From assembly GCA_030153605.1 (NCBI GenBank), contig JASKLO010000004.1:21636-85635 (forward strand): a stretch of DNA of 64,000 nt. The letters run 5' to 3'. This stretch comes from Thermosipho sp. (in: thermotogales) (GTDB lineage: Bacteria > Thermotogota > Thermotogae > Thermotogales > Fervidobacteriaceae). This document shows, piece by piece, positions 44,979 through 57,407 of the stretch; position 1 is the first letter of the stretch, and the number at the start of each line of letters is the position of its first letter. The translations under genes and the position numbers were made by a program. Below the pieces are notes generated by a model. The model did not search any database, was not told where the DNA came from, and worked only from the letters and a program-made list of their open reading frames with translations.

Positions 44979-44987
44979 TGATATAAT
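44979..44987 (+). promoter_or_regulatory. Candidate extended -10 promoter directly before the PerM gene
   Basis: TGATATAAT at 44979-44987 lies only six bases before ATG 44994 and overlaps the previous stop. A transcript from here would start at or next to the ATG, so it would be leaderless. No Shine-Dalgarno is seen before this ATG. Confidence 0.45.
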
Positions 44988-44993
44988 AATAGT

Positions 44994-45968
44994 ATGAATA
45001 TTGATGCCGCAATGCTAGTTTTTTATTTTATATTGTTTTTGTTTTTATCTAAATTCTCTCCTTTTATTATCGGAGCCATAATTATTGGCTTTTATTTTTC
45101 TGTTATAATTGACGTTCCAACAGAATTCTTATCAAAAAAATTTAACAAGAAAATTTCAAGAATCATTTCTTATACAACAATTCTTGGCCTATTATCTTAT
45201 TCCATAATTAATTTTGTTCCCACTGTCATTAATCAAGGAAAATTGATTTTCAATAGTTTATCAAAAGTATCAATTAGCGAAAGTGAAAAAATTCCAAGTT
45301 GGGTTTCAGAATTTTTAAACAATTCAAACAAGCAAATTTCTAATTTTGCCATTAATATTATTAATAAAATACTTTCCTATACCCCTTCTTTTATAACAAT
45401 GACAATTCTTATAATTATTACAACATTAGCTGTAGCAAATCTTAAATGGTACATTGCAAAAAACTCTGAAAAGTTGTTTGTAAAAAACCCTAAGAAAGGA
45501 AAAGAATTTCTAAAAAATTTTTATAAAGATTTTGAAAAATTTGTAAAGGGCCAAGTTATTGTTGCTGCAATTATTGGTTTAATTGTTGGTATTTTGTCTT
45601 GGATTTTTAAAATTGAAGGTGCCTTTTTCCTTGGAAGTCTTTCTTTTATAACAGACTTTATTCCTTTTTTTGGTGTAATCATCACTGCTATCCCAATGTT
45701 AATGCTTGGTTGGACTTCTAAAGGAATCCTGGGTTTAATCATAGCATTTGTTATATTACTCGTAGCAAATCAACTTGAAAGTTGGATTCTTGCACCTAAA
45801 ATACAAAGTTCAAATTTGAAAATTCACTGGTTTGTTTTAATAGTCAGTATACTAATATTTGCAGATTTATTTGGTTTCATTGGAATTTTGATAGCAATTC
45901 CTACTCTTTTATTCTTCAAAAGATTTTGGAAAACATACGTTCTAGGAGGAGATTATGACAACAGGTGA
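44994..45968 (+). CDS. AI-2E transporter family (PerM-like) permease
   Basis: A 324-residue membrane protein with about 7-8 hydrophobic helices and the family pattern VIVAAIIGLIVGILSW, ITDFIPFFGVIITAIPM and LVANQLESWILAPKIQ. Members export small molecules or act as Na+/H+ antiporters; the substrate here is unknown. The start at ATG 44994 has no Shine-Dalgarno, only a nearby -10. The end overlaps mazG by 14 bases. Confidence 0.83.
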   Translation: MNIDAAMLVFYFILFLFLSKFSPFIIGAIIIGFYFSVIIDVPTEFLSKKFNKKISRIISYTTILGLLSYSIINFVPTVINQGKLIFNSLSKVSISESEKIPSWVSEFLNNSNKQISNFAINIINKILSYTPSFITMTILIIITTLAVANLKWYIAKNSEKLFVKNPKKGKEFLKNFYKDFEKFVKGQVIVAAIIGLIVGILSWIFKIEGAFFLGSLSFITDFIPFFGVIITAIPMLMLGWTSKGILGLIIAFVILLVANQLESWILAPKIQSSNLKIHWFVLIVSILIFADLFGFIGILIAIPTLLFFKRFWKTYVLGGDYDNR

Positions 45969-46719
45969 AAAGTTTGAAAAGTTAATTAAGATAATGGAAA
46001 CTTTAAGAGGGCCAAATGGCTGTGAATGGGATAAAGCTCAAACACACGAAACTCTTATACCGTATTTAATAGAAGAAGCTTATGAGTTTATAGATGAAGT
46101 GAAAAACAGAAATTACGAAAATATGAAAGAAGAATTAGGTGATATTTTACTTCAGATTGTTTTTCATGCTCAAATAGCAAAAGAAAATAATAAATTTTCC
46201 ATTGATGATATTATAGATCACTTAAATGAAAAATTAATTCGTAGACATCCTCATGTTTTTGGAAACGAAGCAGGTTATTCTTATGCTAGATGGGAAGAAA
46301 TTAAAGCAAAAGAAAAAGGAGAAAAAACTTTCTCAAAAATAGGCAAAATCAATTATGCCCTTCCTGCACTTTCCTTAGCTAGAAGAGTTCAGGAAAATGC
46401 TGCCGATTTAGGTTTTGATTGGGATAATATTGAAGATGTTTTATTAAAAGTTAAAGAAGAAATTGAAGAACTGAAAAACGCTAAAAATCATGAAGAAAAA
46501 GAAGAAGAATTTGGAGATTTACTTTTTGCATTAGTGAATCTTTCTCGTTTTCTGAAAATTGATCCAGAAATTTCTCTTCGAAAAGCCACAGAAAAGTTTG
46601 TTAGAAGATTTCAAAAGATGGAAAATTTAATAAAAAAAGATAATAAAAATTTAGAAGAATTAAGTCTTGAAGAGCTTGATAAATATTGGGAGGCATCAAA
46701 AGGTGAGGATATACGGTAG
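45955..46719 (+). CDS. mazG: Nucleoside triphosphate pyrophosphohydrolase MazG
   Basis: A 254-residue protein with two MazG domains. The first has EEAYEFIDEVKN and EELGDILLQIVFHAQIA, the second EEIEELKNAKN and EEFGDLLFALVNLSR, with the acidic metal-binding helices in both. It hydrolyses excess or modified NTPs to NMP and pyrophosphate. ATG 45955 has GGAGGAG upstream. The 3' end holds the start of rlmB (17-base overlap). Confidence 0.94.
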   Translation: MTTGEKFEKLIKIMETLRGPNGCEWDKAQTHETLIPYLIEEAYEFIDEVKNRNYENMKEELGDILLQIVFHAQIAKENNKFSIDDIIDHLNEKLIRRHPHVFGNEAGYSYARWEEIKAKEKGEKTFSKIGKINYALPALSLARRVQENAADLGFDWDNIEDVLLKVKEEIEELKNAKNHEEKEEEFGDLLFALVNLSRFLKIDPEISLRKATEKFVRRFQKMENLIKKDNKNLEELSLEELDKYWEASKGEDIR

Positions 46720-47419
46720 AAATGTTTTAAAAGAAGTTTTAAATACAAATACAAAAGTTAAAATGATCTATTTTTCTGATTCAGGTGATTTTGAATTAAA
46801 AGAATTAATTCAGGCTACCAAAGAAAAAAAACTTCCTTTCACAATTGCTAATAAAAAAATTTTAACAAAAATATGTAATTATGAAAAACATCAAGGCGTA
46901 GTAATTGATATTGGAGAATTTGAATATAAAGACGAAAGTATAATAGAAGAAATTAAAAATCCTTTTTTAGTAATTTTAGATCAGCTGCAAGATCCGCACA
47001 ACTTTGGTGCTATAATTAGAACAGCTGTTGGAGCAGGAGCCAATGCTATAATAATTCCTAAAGATAACTCTGTAAAAGTTACACCTACTGTTATTAAAGT
47101 ATCCGCTGGTACAATTTTTAGAATTAATATAATTCAGGTAACTAATATTGGCAGATTTATAGAAAATATTAAAAGTTACGGTATATGGGTTTATGGTGCA
47201 GATATGAACGGGAAAAAATATTACGAAGCTGATTTAAAAAAACCAGTTGCAATCGTTCTTGGAAATGAGGGATCAGGAATAAGAAAAGGTGTAAAAGAAA
47301 AATGTGATGAATTGATTACAATACCAATGAAAAATAACATTGACTCTTTAAACGTTTCTGTAAGTGCTGGAATTATATTATTCGAGGTGATGAGACAAAA
47401 TGAAAATTTTGATAGTTGA
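46703..47419 (+). CDS. rlmB: 23S rRNA 2'-O-ribose methyltransferase, RlmB/TrmH-like
   Basis: A 238-residue SPOUT methyltransferase. An N-terminal substrate-binding domain begins MRIYGRNVLKEVLN. The knotted C-terminal domain has LDQLQDPHNFGAIIRTAVGAGA, VLGNEGSGI and IPMKNNIDSLNVSVSAGI. RlmB modifies G2251 of 23S rRNA; the exact site here is inferred. GTG 46703 has GGGAGG 9 bases upstream; the earlier in-frame ATG at 46667 lies inside mazG. The end overlaps the next ATG (47400). Confidence 0.91.
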   Translation: MRIYGRNVLKEVLNTNTKVKMIYFSDSGDFELKELIQATKEKKLPFTIANKKILTKICNYEKHQGVVIDIGEFEYKDESIIEEIKNPFLVILDQLQDPHNFGAIIRTAVGAGANAIIIPKDNSVKVTPTVIKVSAGTIFRINIIQVTNIGRFIENIKSYGIWVYGADMNGKKYYEADLKKPVAIVLGNEGSGIRKGVKEKCDELITIPMKNNIDSLNVSVSAGIILFEVMRQNENFDS

Positions 47420-48059
47420 AGATGATGAAAAATTGAGAAGACTATTAGAACTTGAATTTACCCATGAAAAATTTGAAGTGAAAACTTCTGAATTTGGTGA
47501 AGATGCAATTTATATTTACGAAGAATTCAAACCTGATGTAGTAATTTTAGATGTTATGCTTCCTGATATTGATGGAACTGAAGTAGCAAAACAAATACGA
47601 AAAATTGATCCAGAAGCTGGGATTATAATGTTAACTGCTTTAGGTGAAACTAAAAACAAAGTTGAAGGTCTTGAAAGTGGTGCAGATGATTATGTTGTAA
47701 AGCCTTTTGATTTTGAAGAACTTCTAGCTAGAGTTAAAGCTCTTTTAAGAAGAAAAAAAGTTGAATTTGAACATGAAGTAAATATTGGTTTACTTTCGAT
47801 CAATTTTAATTCAAGATTAGTCAAATATAATGGAAAGGAAATTCCTTTAAGTAAAACTGAGTTCGACCTTCTTTCTTACTTAGTTAAAAATAGAGGAAGG
47901 GTTGTTTCAAAAGAAGAAATTTTGAATGCAGTGTGGGGTTTAGATTATTATGGAACTCCTAATACAGTTGAAGTATATATAAATTATCTAAGAAAAAAAA
48001 TTGATCCTAACCTAATTAAAACATTAAGAGGAATTGGTTATACAATTTCAAAAAAATAG
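47400..48059 (+). CDS. OmpR/PhoB-type response regulator (orphan)
   Basis: A 219-residue regulator. The receiver domain has acidic DDE (residues 8-10), the phosphorylated Asp51 in VVILDVMLPDIDG, and YVVKPFDFEELLARVK (Lys about 101). A winged-helix OmpR domain follows (LSKTEFDLLSYLVKNRGRVVSKEEIL, VEVYINYLRKKI). No histidine kinase is beside it; the partner must be elsewhere. It overlaps rlmB by 20 bases. Confidence 0.94.
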   Translation: MKILIVEDDEKLRRLLELEFTHEKFEVKTSEFGEDAIYIYEEFKPDVVILDVMLPDIDGTEVAKQIRKIDPEAGIIMLTALGETKNKVEGLESGADDYVVKPFDFEELLARVKALLRRKKVEFEHEVNIGLLSINFNSRLVKYNGKEIPLSKTEFDLLSYLVKNRGRVVSKEEILNAVWGLDYYGTPNTVEVYINYLRKKIDPNLIKTLRGIGYTISKK

Positions 48060-48074
48060 CGGAGGTGAAAATAT

Positions 48075-48767
48075 ATGTTCTTCTTTGATCCAAGCTTTAT
48101 CATATTAATTCCAGGATTACTAGTAGCTTTAATGGCTCAAATATATGTCCAAGAACGGTTTAACAGATACTCTAGAATCAAATCATCTCTTAATATGACT
48201 GGGGCAGAATTAGCAAAATTTATGTTGGAATCTGCGGGCTTGTACGATGTTAAGATCGAAAGAATTCCAGGTAAACTTTCCGATCATTATGATCCAAGAA
48301 GTAAAGTTGTTAGACTTTCAAGTAGCACATATGATTCAAATTCAGTTGCTTCATTAGGAGTTGTGGCACATGAAATTGGACATGCTATTCAACATGCAAC
48401 AGGATATGTACCTCTTGTTGTTAGAAATGGTATTGCACCTGTTGTATCATTAACTTCAAATCTTTCGTGGATCTTATTTATCATAGGATTTTTGTTTGTG
48501 AACATTGCATTAATTAGATTAGGAATAATTCTTTTCTCATTTGCAGTTATATTTTCTTTTCTAACTTTACCTGTTGAATTTGATGCTAGTAAAAGAGCAG
48601 TAAAGATCCTTGGCAGCAATTTACTAATGCCTCCAAGTGAGCTTGAAGGTGTCAAACAAGTTTTAAATGCAGCTGCCATGACATATGTTGCCGGAACACT
48701 TATGGCAATTTTACAACTTCTTAGAATGTTATTTTTGGCAGGTTTAGTAGGAGGTAACAGAGATTGA
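48075..48767 (+). CDS. YugP-like zinc metallopeptidase
   Basis: A 230-residue integral membrane peptidase of the YugP family (M48-like fold). The zinc motif HEIGHAIQH is near residue 100, with SSSTYDSNSVASLGVVA before it and LPVEFDASKRAVKIL after (the third ligand region). Membrane helices lie at the N-terminus and in the second half. Substrate is unknown. ATG 48075 has GCGGAGGTGA upstream. Its stop overlaps the TTG start of rsmB. Confidence 0.9.
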   Translation: MFFFDPSFIILIPGLLVALMAQIYVQERFNRYSRIKSSLNMTGAELAKFMLESAGLYDVKIERIPGKLSDHYDPRSKVVRLSSSTYDSNSVASLGVVAHEIGHAIQHATGYVPLVVRNGIAPVVSLTSNLSWILFIIGFLFVNIALIRLGIILFSFAVIFSFLTLPVEFDASKRAVKILGSNLLMPPSELEGVKQVLNAAAMTYVAGTLMAILQLLRMLFLAGLVGGNRD

Positions 48768-50014
48768 ATGATCTGCTTTTAGCTTATAGATTACTTAGGA
48801 AAAGGTTTAAAGGTGGTATGTTTTCTAAAGACTTTTATGAAGCTTTCTCCTATGCTGAGGAGAAAGCTTTTTTTAAAGATTTAGTGTATGGTGTTTTGAG
48901 AAGGCAAGAATATCTTGATTGGGTAATAAATTCATTTTTGAAAAAAAAGGATATTCCACCTTCCATTAGGACTGTTTTAAGAATCGGCACTTACTTGTTA
49001 TTATTCTCTAATATTCCTAAATATGCTGCTGTAAATGAAACGGTAAACCTGGTTGAAAAACAATCTTTTAGAAAGCTAGTAAATGCTATTTTGAGAAATA
49101 TTTCTAAATTTACTTATATAAAAGAACCAGATGAAGTCCATTTAAAATACTCACATCCAAAATGGTTAATTGAATATTGGAAAAAGTTCTTGCCTGAAGA
49201 TTATTTATTCTCAATGCTTGAATTAAATCTTATTCCACCAAAAACTACAGCAAGGGTAAACAGAAGAAAAATAAATAGAGATGAGTTAAATTTATCCAAT
49301 ATCACTTACACTAAATACTCTCCATATGGAATTGTATTTGAAAATTTTAACTCATCTCCTTGGGAATTAAAAGAATATATTGAAGGATATATAACATATC
49401 AAAGTGAATCATCTCAATTAATCCCTTTACTTGTAGATTTTTCACCTGATGAAAACGTATTAGATATGTGTAGTGCACCTGGAGGAAAAGCGACTCATAT
49501 TTTAGAACTTGAAAATGTAAATTTATATGTAAATGATATTGATTCAAGCAAAATGGAAATTGTAAAAAAACAATTTGAAAGATTAAAACTTACTCCTAAA
49601 AACTTTTTAGTTGAAGATGCAAGAAAGCTGGATTTCAACATAAAATTCGATAAAATTTTTGTAGACGCTCCCTGTAGTAGCCTTGGAACTGCAAGAAGAA
49701 ACCCCGAAGTTTTAAGGAGACAAACTCCCGAAAATATTAAGCAATTATCTAAATTACAAAAAGAAATTTTAGAAAATGCTTGGAAATTATTAAAAAACAA
49801 CGGAATAATTATATATTCAACCTGCACTGTAACGTATGAAGAAAACACTTTAAATTCTAAATGGTTAGTTGAAGAAAAAAATGGAACGATATTAGATATT
49901 AGAGAAAAACTTGAAAAATTTGGTGTAAAATATCTTTGGGACGGTTATGGCGCATTATTTTATCCCAATGAAAACCTTACTCCATTTTATGTTTCATTAA
50001 TTAAAAAGGAGTGA
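48764..50014 (+). CDS. rsmB: 16S rRNA (cytosine967-C5)-methyltransferase
   Basis: A 416-residue enzyme with an N-terminal NusB-like helical domain (residues about 1-125) and a Rossmann methyltransferase domain. Motifs: VLDMCSAPGGKATHIL, VDAPCSSLGTARRNPE (catalytic Cys) and YSTCTVTYEENT (second Cys). It makes m5C967 in 16S rRNA. TTG 48764 has AGGAGG upstream. Its last codons overlap the ribosome site of rnr. Confidence 0.93.
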   Translation: MNDLLLAYRLLRKRFKGGMFSKDFYEAFSYAEEKAFFKDLVYGVLRRQEYLDWVINSFLKKKDIPPSIRTVLRIGTYLLLFSNIPKYAAVNETVNLVEKQSFRKLVNAILRNISKFTYIKEPDEVHLKYSHPKWLIEYWKKFLPEDYLFSMLELNLIPPKTTARVNRRKINRDELNLSNITYTKYSPYGIVFENFNSSPWELKEYIEGYITYQSESSQLIPLLVDFSPDENVLDMCSAPGGKATHILELENVNLYVNDIDSSKMEIVKKQFERLKLTPKNFLVEDARKLDFNIKFDKIFVDAPCSSLGTARRNPEVLRRQTPENIKQLSKLQKEILENAWKLLKNNGIIIYSTCTVTYEENTLNSKWLVEEKNGTILDIREKLEKFGVKYLWDGYGALFYPNENLTPFYVSLIKKE

Positions 50015-50019
50015 TTAAT

Positions 50020-52155
50020 TTGATTAATAAAAGGTCTGTTGAAAAACTACTTACTTCAAAAACTTATACCCCTATGGTTTTAAAAGAATTGTATAAACAT
50101 TTTAAGATTAAAACTAAACCTGAAAAACAAAAGCTCAGAAAAATTCTTTCTGAATTAATTTCTGAAGGAAAAATTTACAAAGACAATAAAGGAAAATATA
50201 GAGCAGTTAAAGACAACTTAGCTATAGGAACGTTAGAATTTACTAGACATGGTACTTTAGCTTTTGTCTGGACAGAATCTGGAGAAGAAATCGCAATTCC
50301 TGCTGAAAAAGTTGGAAATGCAATGCATAAAGATAAGGTTCTAGTTGAAATCATTGGAAAATGGTATGATCTTCCTGAGGGAAGGGTAGTAAAAGTTATT
50401 GAAAGAGGTCTCAAAAAAATTGTCGGTACTTTTCAGCCACGTGGAAGATTTGCATTCATTATTCCTGATGATCCAAAAATACAGTACGATTTTTATGTTC
50501 CTGTAGAATATTTTAACAATGCAAAACCAGGAGTAAAAGTTGTAGCTGAGATTGTAAAATATCCTACTCCAACAAGAAATCCAGTTGCTAAGGTTATTGA
50601 AGTTCTAGGATATTCTGATGATCCTGCAACCGATTTCCCAACAGTGATAGTTAAACATGATTTGCCCGTTGAATTTCCAGAATCCGTTCTAAAAGAAGCT
50701 GCAAAAATATCAGATAAAGTTTCTGAAAAAGATTTAAAAGGCAGAAAAGATTTTAGAAATGAAATCATTGTAACAATTGATGGACCAGATGCTAAAGACT
50801 TTGATGATGCAGTTAATGTTAAAAAACTGAAAAATGGGAACTATTTACTTGGTGTACATATCGCCGACGTTTCATATTATGTTAAAGAAAACACAGAACT
50901 AGATAAAGAAGCTTTTAAAAGAGGAACAAGCGTTTATCTTGTAGACAGAGTGATTCCAATGCTCCCTTTTAAGCTTTCCCACGGTGTTTGCAGTTTAGTT
51001 CAGGGAGAAGATAGATTAGTAATGTCTTTAATAATGGAAATTGATAAAGAGGGAAATGTAGTAGACTTTGAAGTTTCTCCGGGTGTAATAAGAAGTTATA
51101 GAAGGTTAATCTACGATGATGTCAATGCATTGTTCGCAGGTGATGAGGAAGCAACTAAAAAAATTGGTGATTTAAAAGAACATTTACTTTTAATGAAAGA
51201 ATTAAAAGACATACTTAGAAATGCCAGAAGAAAAAGAGGTGCAATTTTAGATATCGAAGGTGGAGAAGTAAAAATAATTCTAGATGAAAAAGGGCACACG
51301 ATAGATATTATTCCAAGAACTAGAGGTGAATCAGAAGTCATAATTGAAGAATTTATGATTAAAGCTAATGAAACAATTGCTGAAATTTTCCATAATTTTG
51401 ATTTGCCTTTTGTATACCGTGTTCATGAACAACCAGATCCTGATACCATTTTACAATTAAAAAATTATCTATCAGCTTTAGGAATAGACCTTAAACTTCC
51501 AAAAAAGATTCAACCTATGATTCTTCAACAGTTATTAGAAAAAACAGAAGGACATCCACTGAGAAGTAGCATAGAAAGACTTTTGGTTAGATCTATGAAA
51601 AGGGCAATTTATTCACCAACAAATATAGGACATTTTGGACTTGCTTCATATGCATATACTCACTTTACATCACCAATTAGAAGATATCCTGATTTAGTAG
51701 TACACAGACTAATTAGGAATTTCCTTAAAACAAAAGGAAAAATTTCAAAAAAACAAATTAAAGAACTTAATGAAAAACTCAAAAAAATTGCTATTCATTG
51801 TAGCAAACGAGAAAGAACAGCAGATGAAGCAGAATGGGACTATGTTGCACTGAAAAAAATTGACTATATTTCAAGACATATCGGAGATGTCTTTGATGTA
51901 GTTGTTACATCTGTTACAAAATTTGGATTATTCGTAGAAATTATAGATAAATATATTTCCGGATTAATTCATGTTTCTACAATGGATGATTACTATAAGT
52001 ATGACGAAGAAAAAGGGATTTTAATTGGAACAAAAAAGGGAAAAATTTACAAAATAGGTGACAAAATTAAAGCTAAAGTTGTCAATGCTGACAAAACAAG
52101 AATGCAAATAGACTTTGAAATAGTTGATGAAAATAACAAACAATCAGAAACCTAA
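50020..52155 (+). CDS. rnr: Ribonuclease R
   Basis: A 711-residue RNase II/R exonuclease. An N-terminal winged helix and two cold-shock domains lead to the RNB domain with VTIDGPDAKDFDDAVNV (catalytic Asp cluster), ADVSYYV and HFTSPIRRYPDL. An S1 domain (GDVFDVVVTSVTKFGLFVEI) closes the protein. RNase R digests structured RNA and takes part in RNA quality control. TTG 50020 is preferred because AAAGGAGTGA precedes it; a GTG at 50011 lies inside that site. The basic tail of enteric RNase R is short here. Confidence 0.95.
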   Translation: MINKRSVEKLLTSKTYTPMVLKELYKHFKIKTKPEKQKLRKILSELISEGKIYKDNKGKYRAVKDNLAIGTLEFTRHGTLAFVWTESGEEIAIPAEKVGNAMHKDKVLVEIIGKWYDLPEGRVVKVIERGLKKIVGTFQPRGRFAFIIPDDPKIQYDFYVPVEYFNNAKPGVKVVAEIVKYPTPTRNPVAKVIEVLGYSDDPATDFPTVIVKHDLPVEFPESVLKEAAKISDKVSEKDLKGRKDFRNEIIVTIDGPDAKDFDDAVNVKKLKNGNYLLGVHIADVSYYVKENTELDKEAFKRGTSVYLVDRVIPMLPFKLSHGVCSLVQGEDRLVMSLIMEIDKEGNVVDFEVSPGVIRSYRRLIYDDVNALFAGDEEATKKIGDLKEHLLLMKELKDILRNARRKRGAILDIEGGEVKIILDEKGHTIDIIPRTRGESEVIIEEFMIKANETIAEIFHNFDLPFVYRVHEQPDPDTILQLKNYLSALGIDLKLPKKIQPMILQQLLEKTEGHPLRSSIERLLVRSMKRAIYSPTNIGHFGLASYAYTHFTSPIRRYPDLVVHRLIRNFLKTKGKISKKQIKELNEKLKKIAIHCSKRERTADEAEWDYVALKKIDYISRHIGDVFDVVVTSVTKFGLFVEIIDKYISGLIHVSTMDDYYKYDEEKGILIGTKKGKIYKIGDKIKAKVVNADKTRMQIDFEIVDENNKQSET

Positions 52156-52182
52156 TTCAAATAATAATAATAATAGAAGCAG

Positions 52183-52404
52183 CTAGATATTTTTGTTTTT
52201 AAAATATTCTATTCCTTTAGCAATCAATGAAATTATAAGCAAAATAATTACTATTGGAAAAACTATTGTTACAAGACCAACAAAAATTAAAACTATTAAC
52301 AAAATTCCCAGAAAAATAGATAAAATGGGAGATAAAAATGGAAAAAATATAATTCCTAATATTACTAAAAATATAACCCCAAGAGTCGCTAAAAAATATA
52401 ACAT
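52183..52404 (-). CDS. Small two-helix membrane protein
   Basis: A 73-residue, highly hydrophobic protein with two or three helices and a short basic tail (GIEYFKNKNI). No family recognised. The ATG at 52404 has a strong GATGGAGGTGAAG Shine-Dalgarno and a candidate promoter TGTTAAAAT at 52455-52447 (minus strand), supporting that it is real. It lies between rnr and ligA, opposite to both. Confidence 0.6.
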   Translation of the reverse strand: MLYFLATLGVIFLVILGIIFFPFLSPILSIFLGILLIVLIFVGLVTIVFPIVIILLIISLIAKGIEYFKNKNI

Positions 52405-52495
52405 TTCTTCACCTCCATCTATTACTTTTTAACTCATTACAAAATTATTTTAACATGTTACCAAAATTTTTGCAAATTAACTTAAATTCTTTTGA

Positions 52496-55463
<2,968 letters not shown>

Positions 55464-55482
55464 AAAATTGCCCCCAATTTCT

Positions 55483-57012
55483 TTATTTTTTGTCTTCAAT
55501 AAAAGAAAGGACATCATCTGATCCTAACATTCTTTTCAATTCTTCTGTTTTCTCTTCTTCAGAAAGTTCTTTTACTATTCCACCTTCATCTTTTCTAGAA
55601 ACCATAAAATGTTTGTCAGCTCTAATAGCAATCTGAGGCAAATGTGTTACAACAATAACCTGGTAATTTTTTGAAACTTCTTTCAATTTTTCTGCCAGTT
55701 TATTACCTGTTTCTCCACTTATTCCAGAATCTACCTCGTCAAATATCAATATACCTCCAGAAGCAATTGAAAGTTCCAAAGAAAGCATTAATCTTGAAAG
55801 TTCTCCACCTGAGGCAATTAATCTTATAGGCTTCATAGGCTCGTTTTTAATTGTTCTACCTAGTATTTCAACTTTGTCAAAACCATTAGAACTCATTGAA
55901 ACTTTATTAAATTTAATTTCTAAATCAGCATTTAAATTTAAATCTTTTGCATGGTTTATAAATTCATTTAAAATCTTGTTAGCTGCTTCCTTACGCTTTT
56001 CAGTTAATTGTTCTCCTAGCATTTCTAATTCTTTTTCTAGGGCATAAATTTTTTCTTTTGCATTTTCTAAAAGTTTTATTTTTGATTCAATTTCCTCATA
56101 ATCTTTTTTGTATTTCTGATAATTTTGAATTACATCTTCTATAGTAGGACCGAATTTTCTTTTTAGAGAATTGTAATCCCATATTCTCTGTTCAATCTCA
56201 GAAACATCATATTCTTCAATACTTGATAACTCACGTTGAATATCTAAATTTACAGTTTCAACTATATCCAAAGCAGTATCTACTTGTTCTAAATATTTTT
56301 CCGGTGTTAATTTTTTCATTTTCCAAAGCAATCCACTTACATTTTCACACAATTCCATAATTGAATTATAATTTTGTATATTTTGCTGTAAATTTAAAGC
56401 TATCTTATACTTTTCCTCCAACTCTTGTTCTTCATTAGGGTCTGGATTTATTTTTTCAATTTCTTCAATATAGTTTTCCAACTCATTTTTCTTAACTTTT
56501 AGCTGTTCAATATTCTCAGTATTTAATAAATTTACTAAAGATTTATATTCAGCATAAAGTTTTGAATAATTGGAAAGTATTGAATGATTCCCGGCAACTT
56601 CATCTAAAACTGAGATAAGAAATTGAGAATCTAAAAATTTTAAATGTGAATTTTGCCTATGTATTGAAATAAATTCACTTAAAATACTTGAAACCACATT
56701 TTTTGGAAATACTCTTCCATTAACTTTAAAGGTAGTTCTACCATTTTTTTTAATTATAGAAAAGATATTTTCGCCTGAGTATATTTCATATTCTGGGAAA
56801 TCTTGAGGAATTTCAATTACTACATCTGCATTATAATTATCAACTCTTCCATTTGTCAATCCTAACAAAATACCAAAAACATCTAATAACAAACTTTTAC
56901 CGGCTCCAGTTTCACCAGTAAAAACATTTAAATTTTCATGAAAATAAACATCTACATTTTTAAAATATAAATAATCGTTTAAATGAATGGATATTATTAA
57001 TCCATTCCTCAT
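55483..57012 (-). CDS. recN: DNA repair protein RecN
   Basis: A 509-residue SMC-like protein, somewhat shorter than the usual 550. Walker A TGETGAGKSLLLD (residues about 33-45) and the C-terminal ABC signature LIASGGELSRLMLSLEL with LIFDEVDSGISGETG flank a long coiled coil (about 155-360). It binds DNA ends in double-strand break repair. ATG 57012 overlaps the cdd stop as ATGA. Confidence 0.94.
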   Translation of the reverse strand: MRNGLIISIHLNDYLYFKNVDVYFHENLNVFTGETGAGKSLLLDVFGILLGLTNGRVDNYNADVVIEIPQDFPEYEIYSGENIFSIIKKNGRTTFKVNGRVFPKNVVSSILSEFISIHRQNSHLKFLDSQFLISVLDEVAGNHSILSNYSKLYAEYKSLVNLLNTENIEQLKVKKNELENYIEEIEKINPDPNEEQELEEKYKIALNLQQNIQNYNSIMELCENVSGLLWKMKKLTPEKYLEQVDTALDIVETVNLDIQRELSSIEEYDVSEIEQRIWDYNSLKRKFGPTIEDVIQNYQKYKKDYEEIESKIKLLENAKEKIYALEKELEMLGEQLTEKRKEAANKILNEFINHAKDLNLNADLEIKFNKVSMSSNGFDKVEILGRTIKNEPMKPIRLIASGGELSRLMLSLELSIASGGILIFDEVDSGISGETGNKLAEKLKEVSKNYQVIVVTHLPQIAIRADKHFMVSRKDEGGIVKELSEEEKTEELKRMLGSDDVLSFIEDKK

Positions 57013-57407
57013 TTTTTTAAATTCTCCTTTTCAAAAGAATAAGGTAGTAAATCTTTTACTTTAACTTTTTTTAATTTTCTGTCTTTACTTACCAAAATAA
57101 CTTCAAAATCACCAAATTCTGACATTACTTGCCTACAAGCCCCACATGGTGAAATAGGTTCATCTGTATCACCAACTACAACCAAAGTATCAAATTCTCT
57201 TTCCCCTTCTGAAACAGCTTTAAATATAGCTACTCTTTCGGCACAGCAAGTTAAACCATATGAAGCATTTTCCACATTACAACCTGTATAAATTTTTCCA
57301 CTCTTTGTAAGTAATGCAGCACCTACTTTAAAATTAGAATAAGGAGTATATGCATTTTCTTTAGCTTTAAAGGCTTTTTGAATCAATTCTTCAATTTTCT
57401 TTTTCAT
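57009..57407 (-). CDS. cdd: Cytidine deaminase
   Basis: A 132-residue tetrameric-type deaminase: TPYSNFKVGAALLT, GCNVENASYGLTCCAERVAI (zinc Cys and catalytic Glu) and ISPCGACRQVMSEFG (zinc Cys pair). It turns cytidine and deoxycytidine into uridine forms. ATG 57407 is used; an in-frame GTG lies three bases before it. It overlaps the preceding CorC-type gene and is coupled to recN. Confidence 0.95.
   Translation of the reverse strand: MKKKIEELIQKAFKAKENAYTPYSNFKVGAALLTKSGKIYTGCNVENASYGLTCCAERVAIFKAVSEGEREFDTLVVVGDTDEPISPCGACRQVMSEFGDFEVILVSKDRKLKKVKVKDLLPYSFEKENLKK

Noticed and set aside
52156..52182. Terminator or short repeat after rnr
   Set aside because: The run of AAT units is short and there is no stable hairpin before the T-rich stretch.
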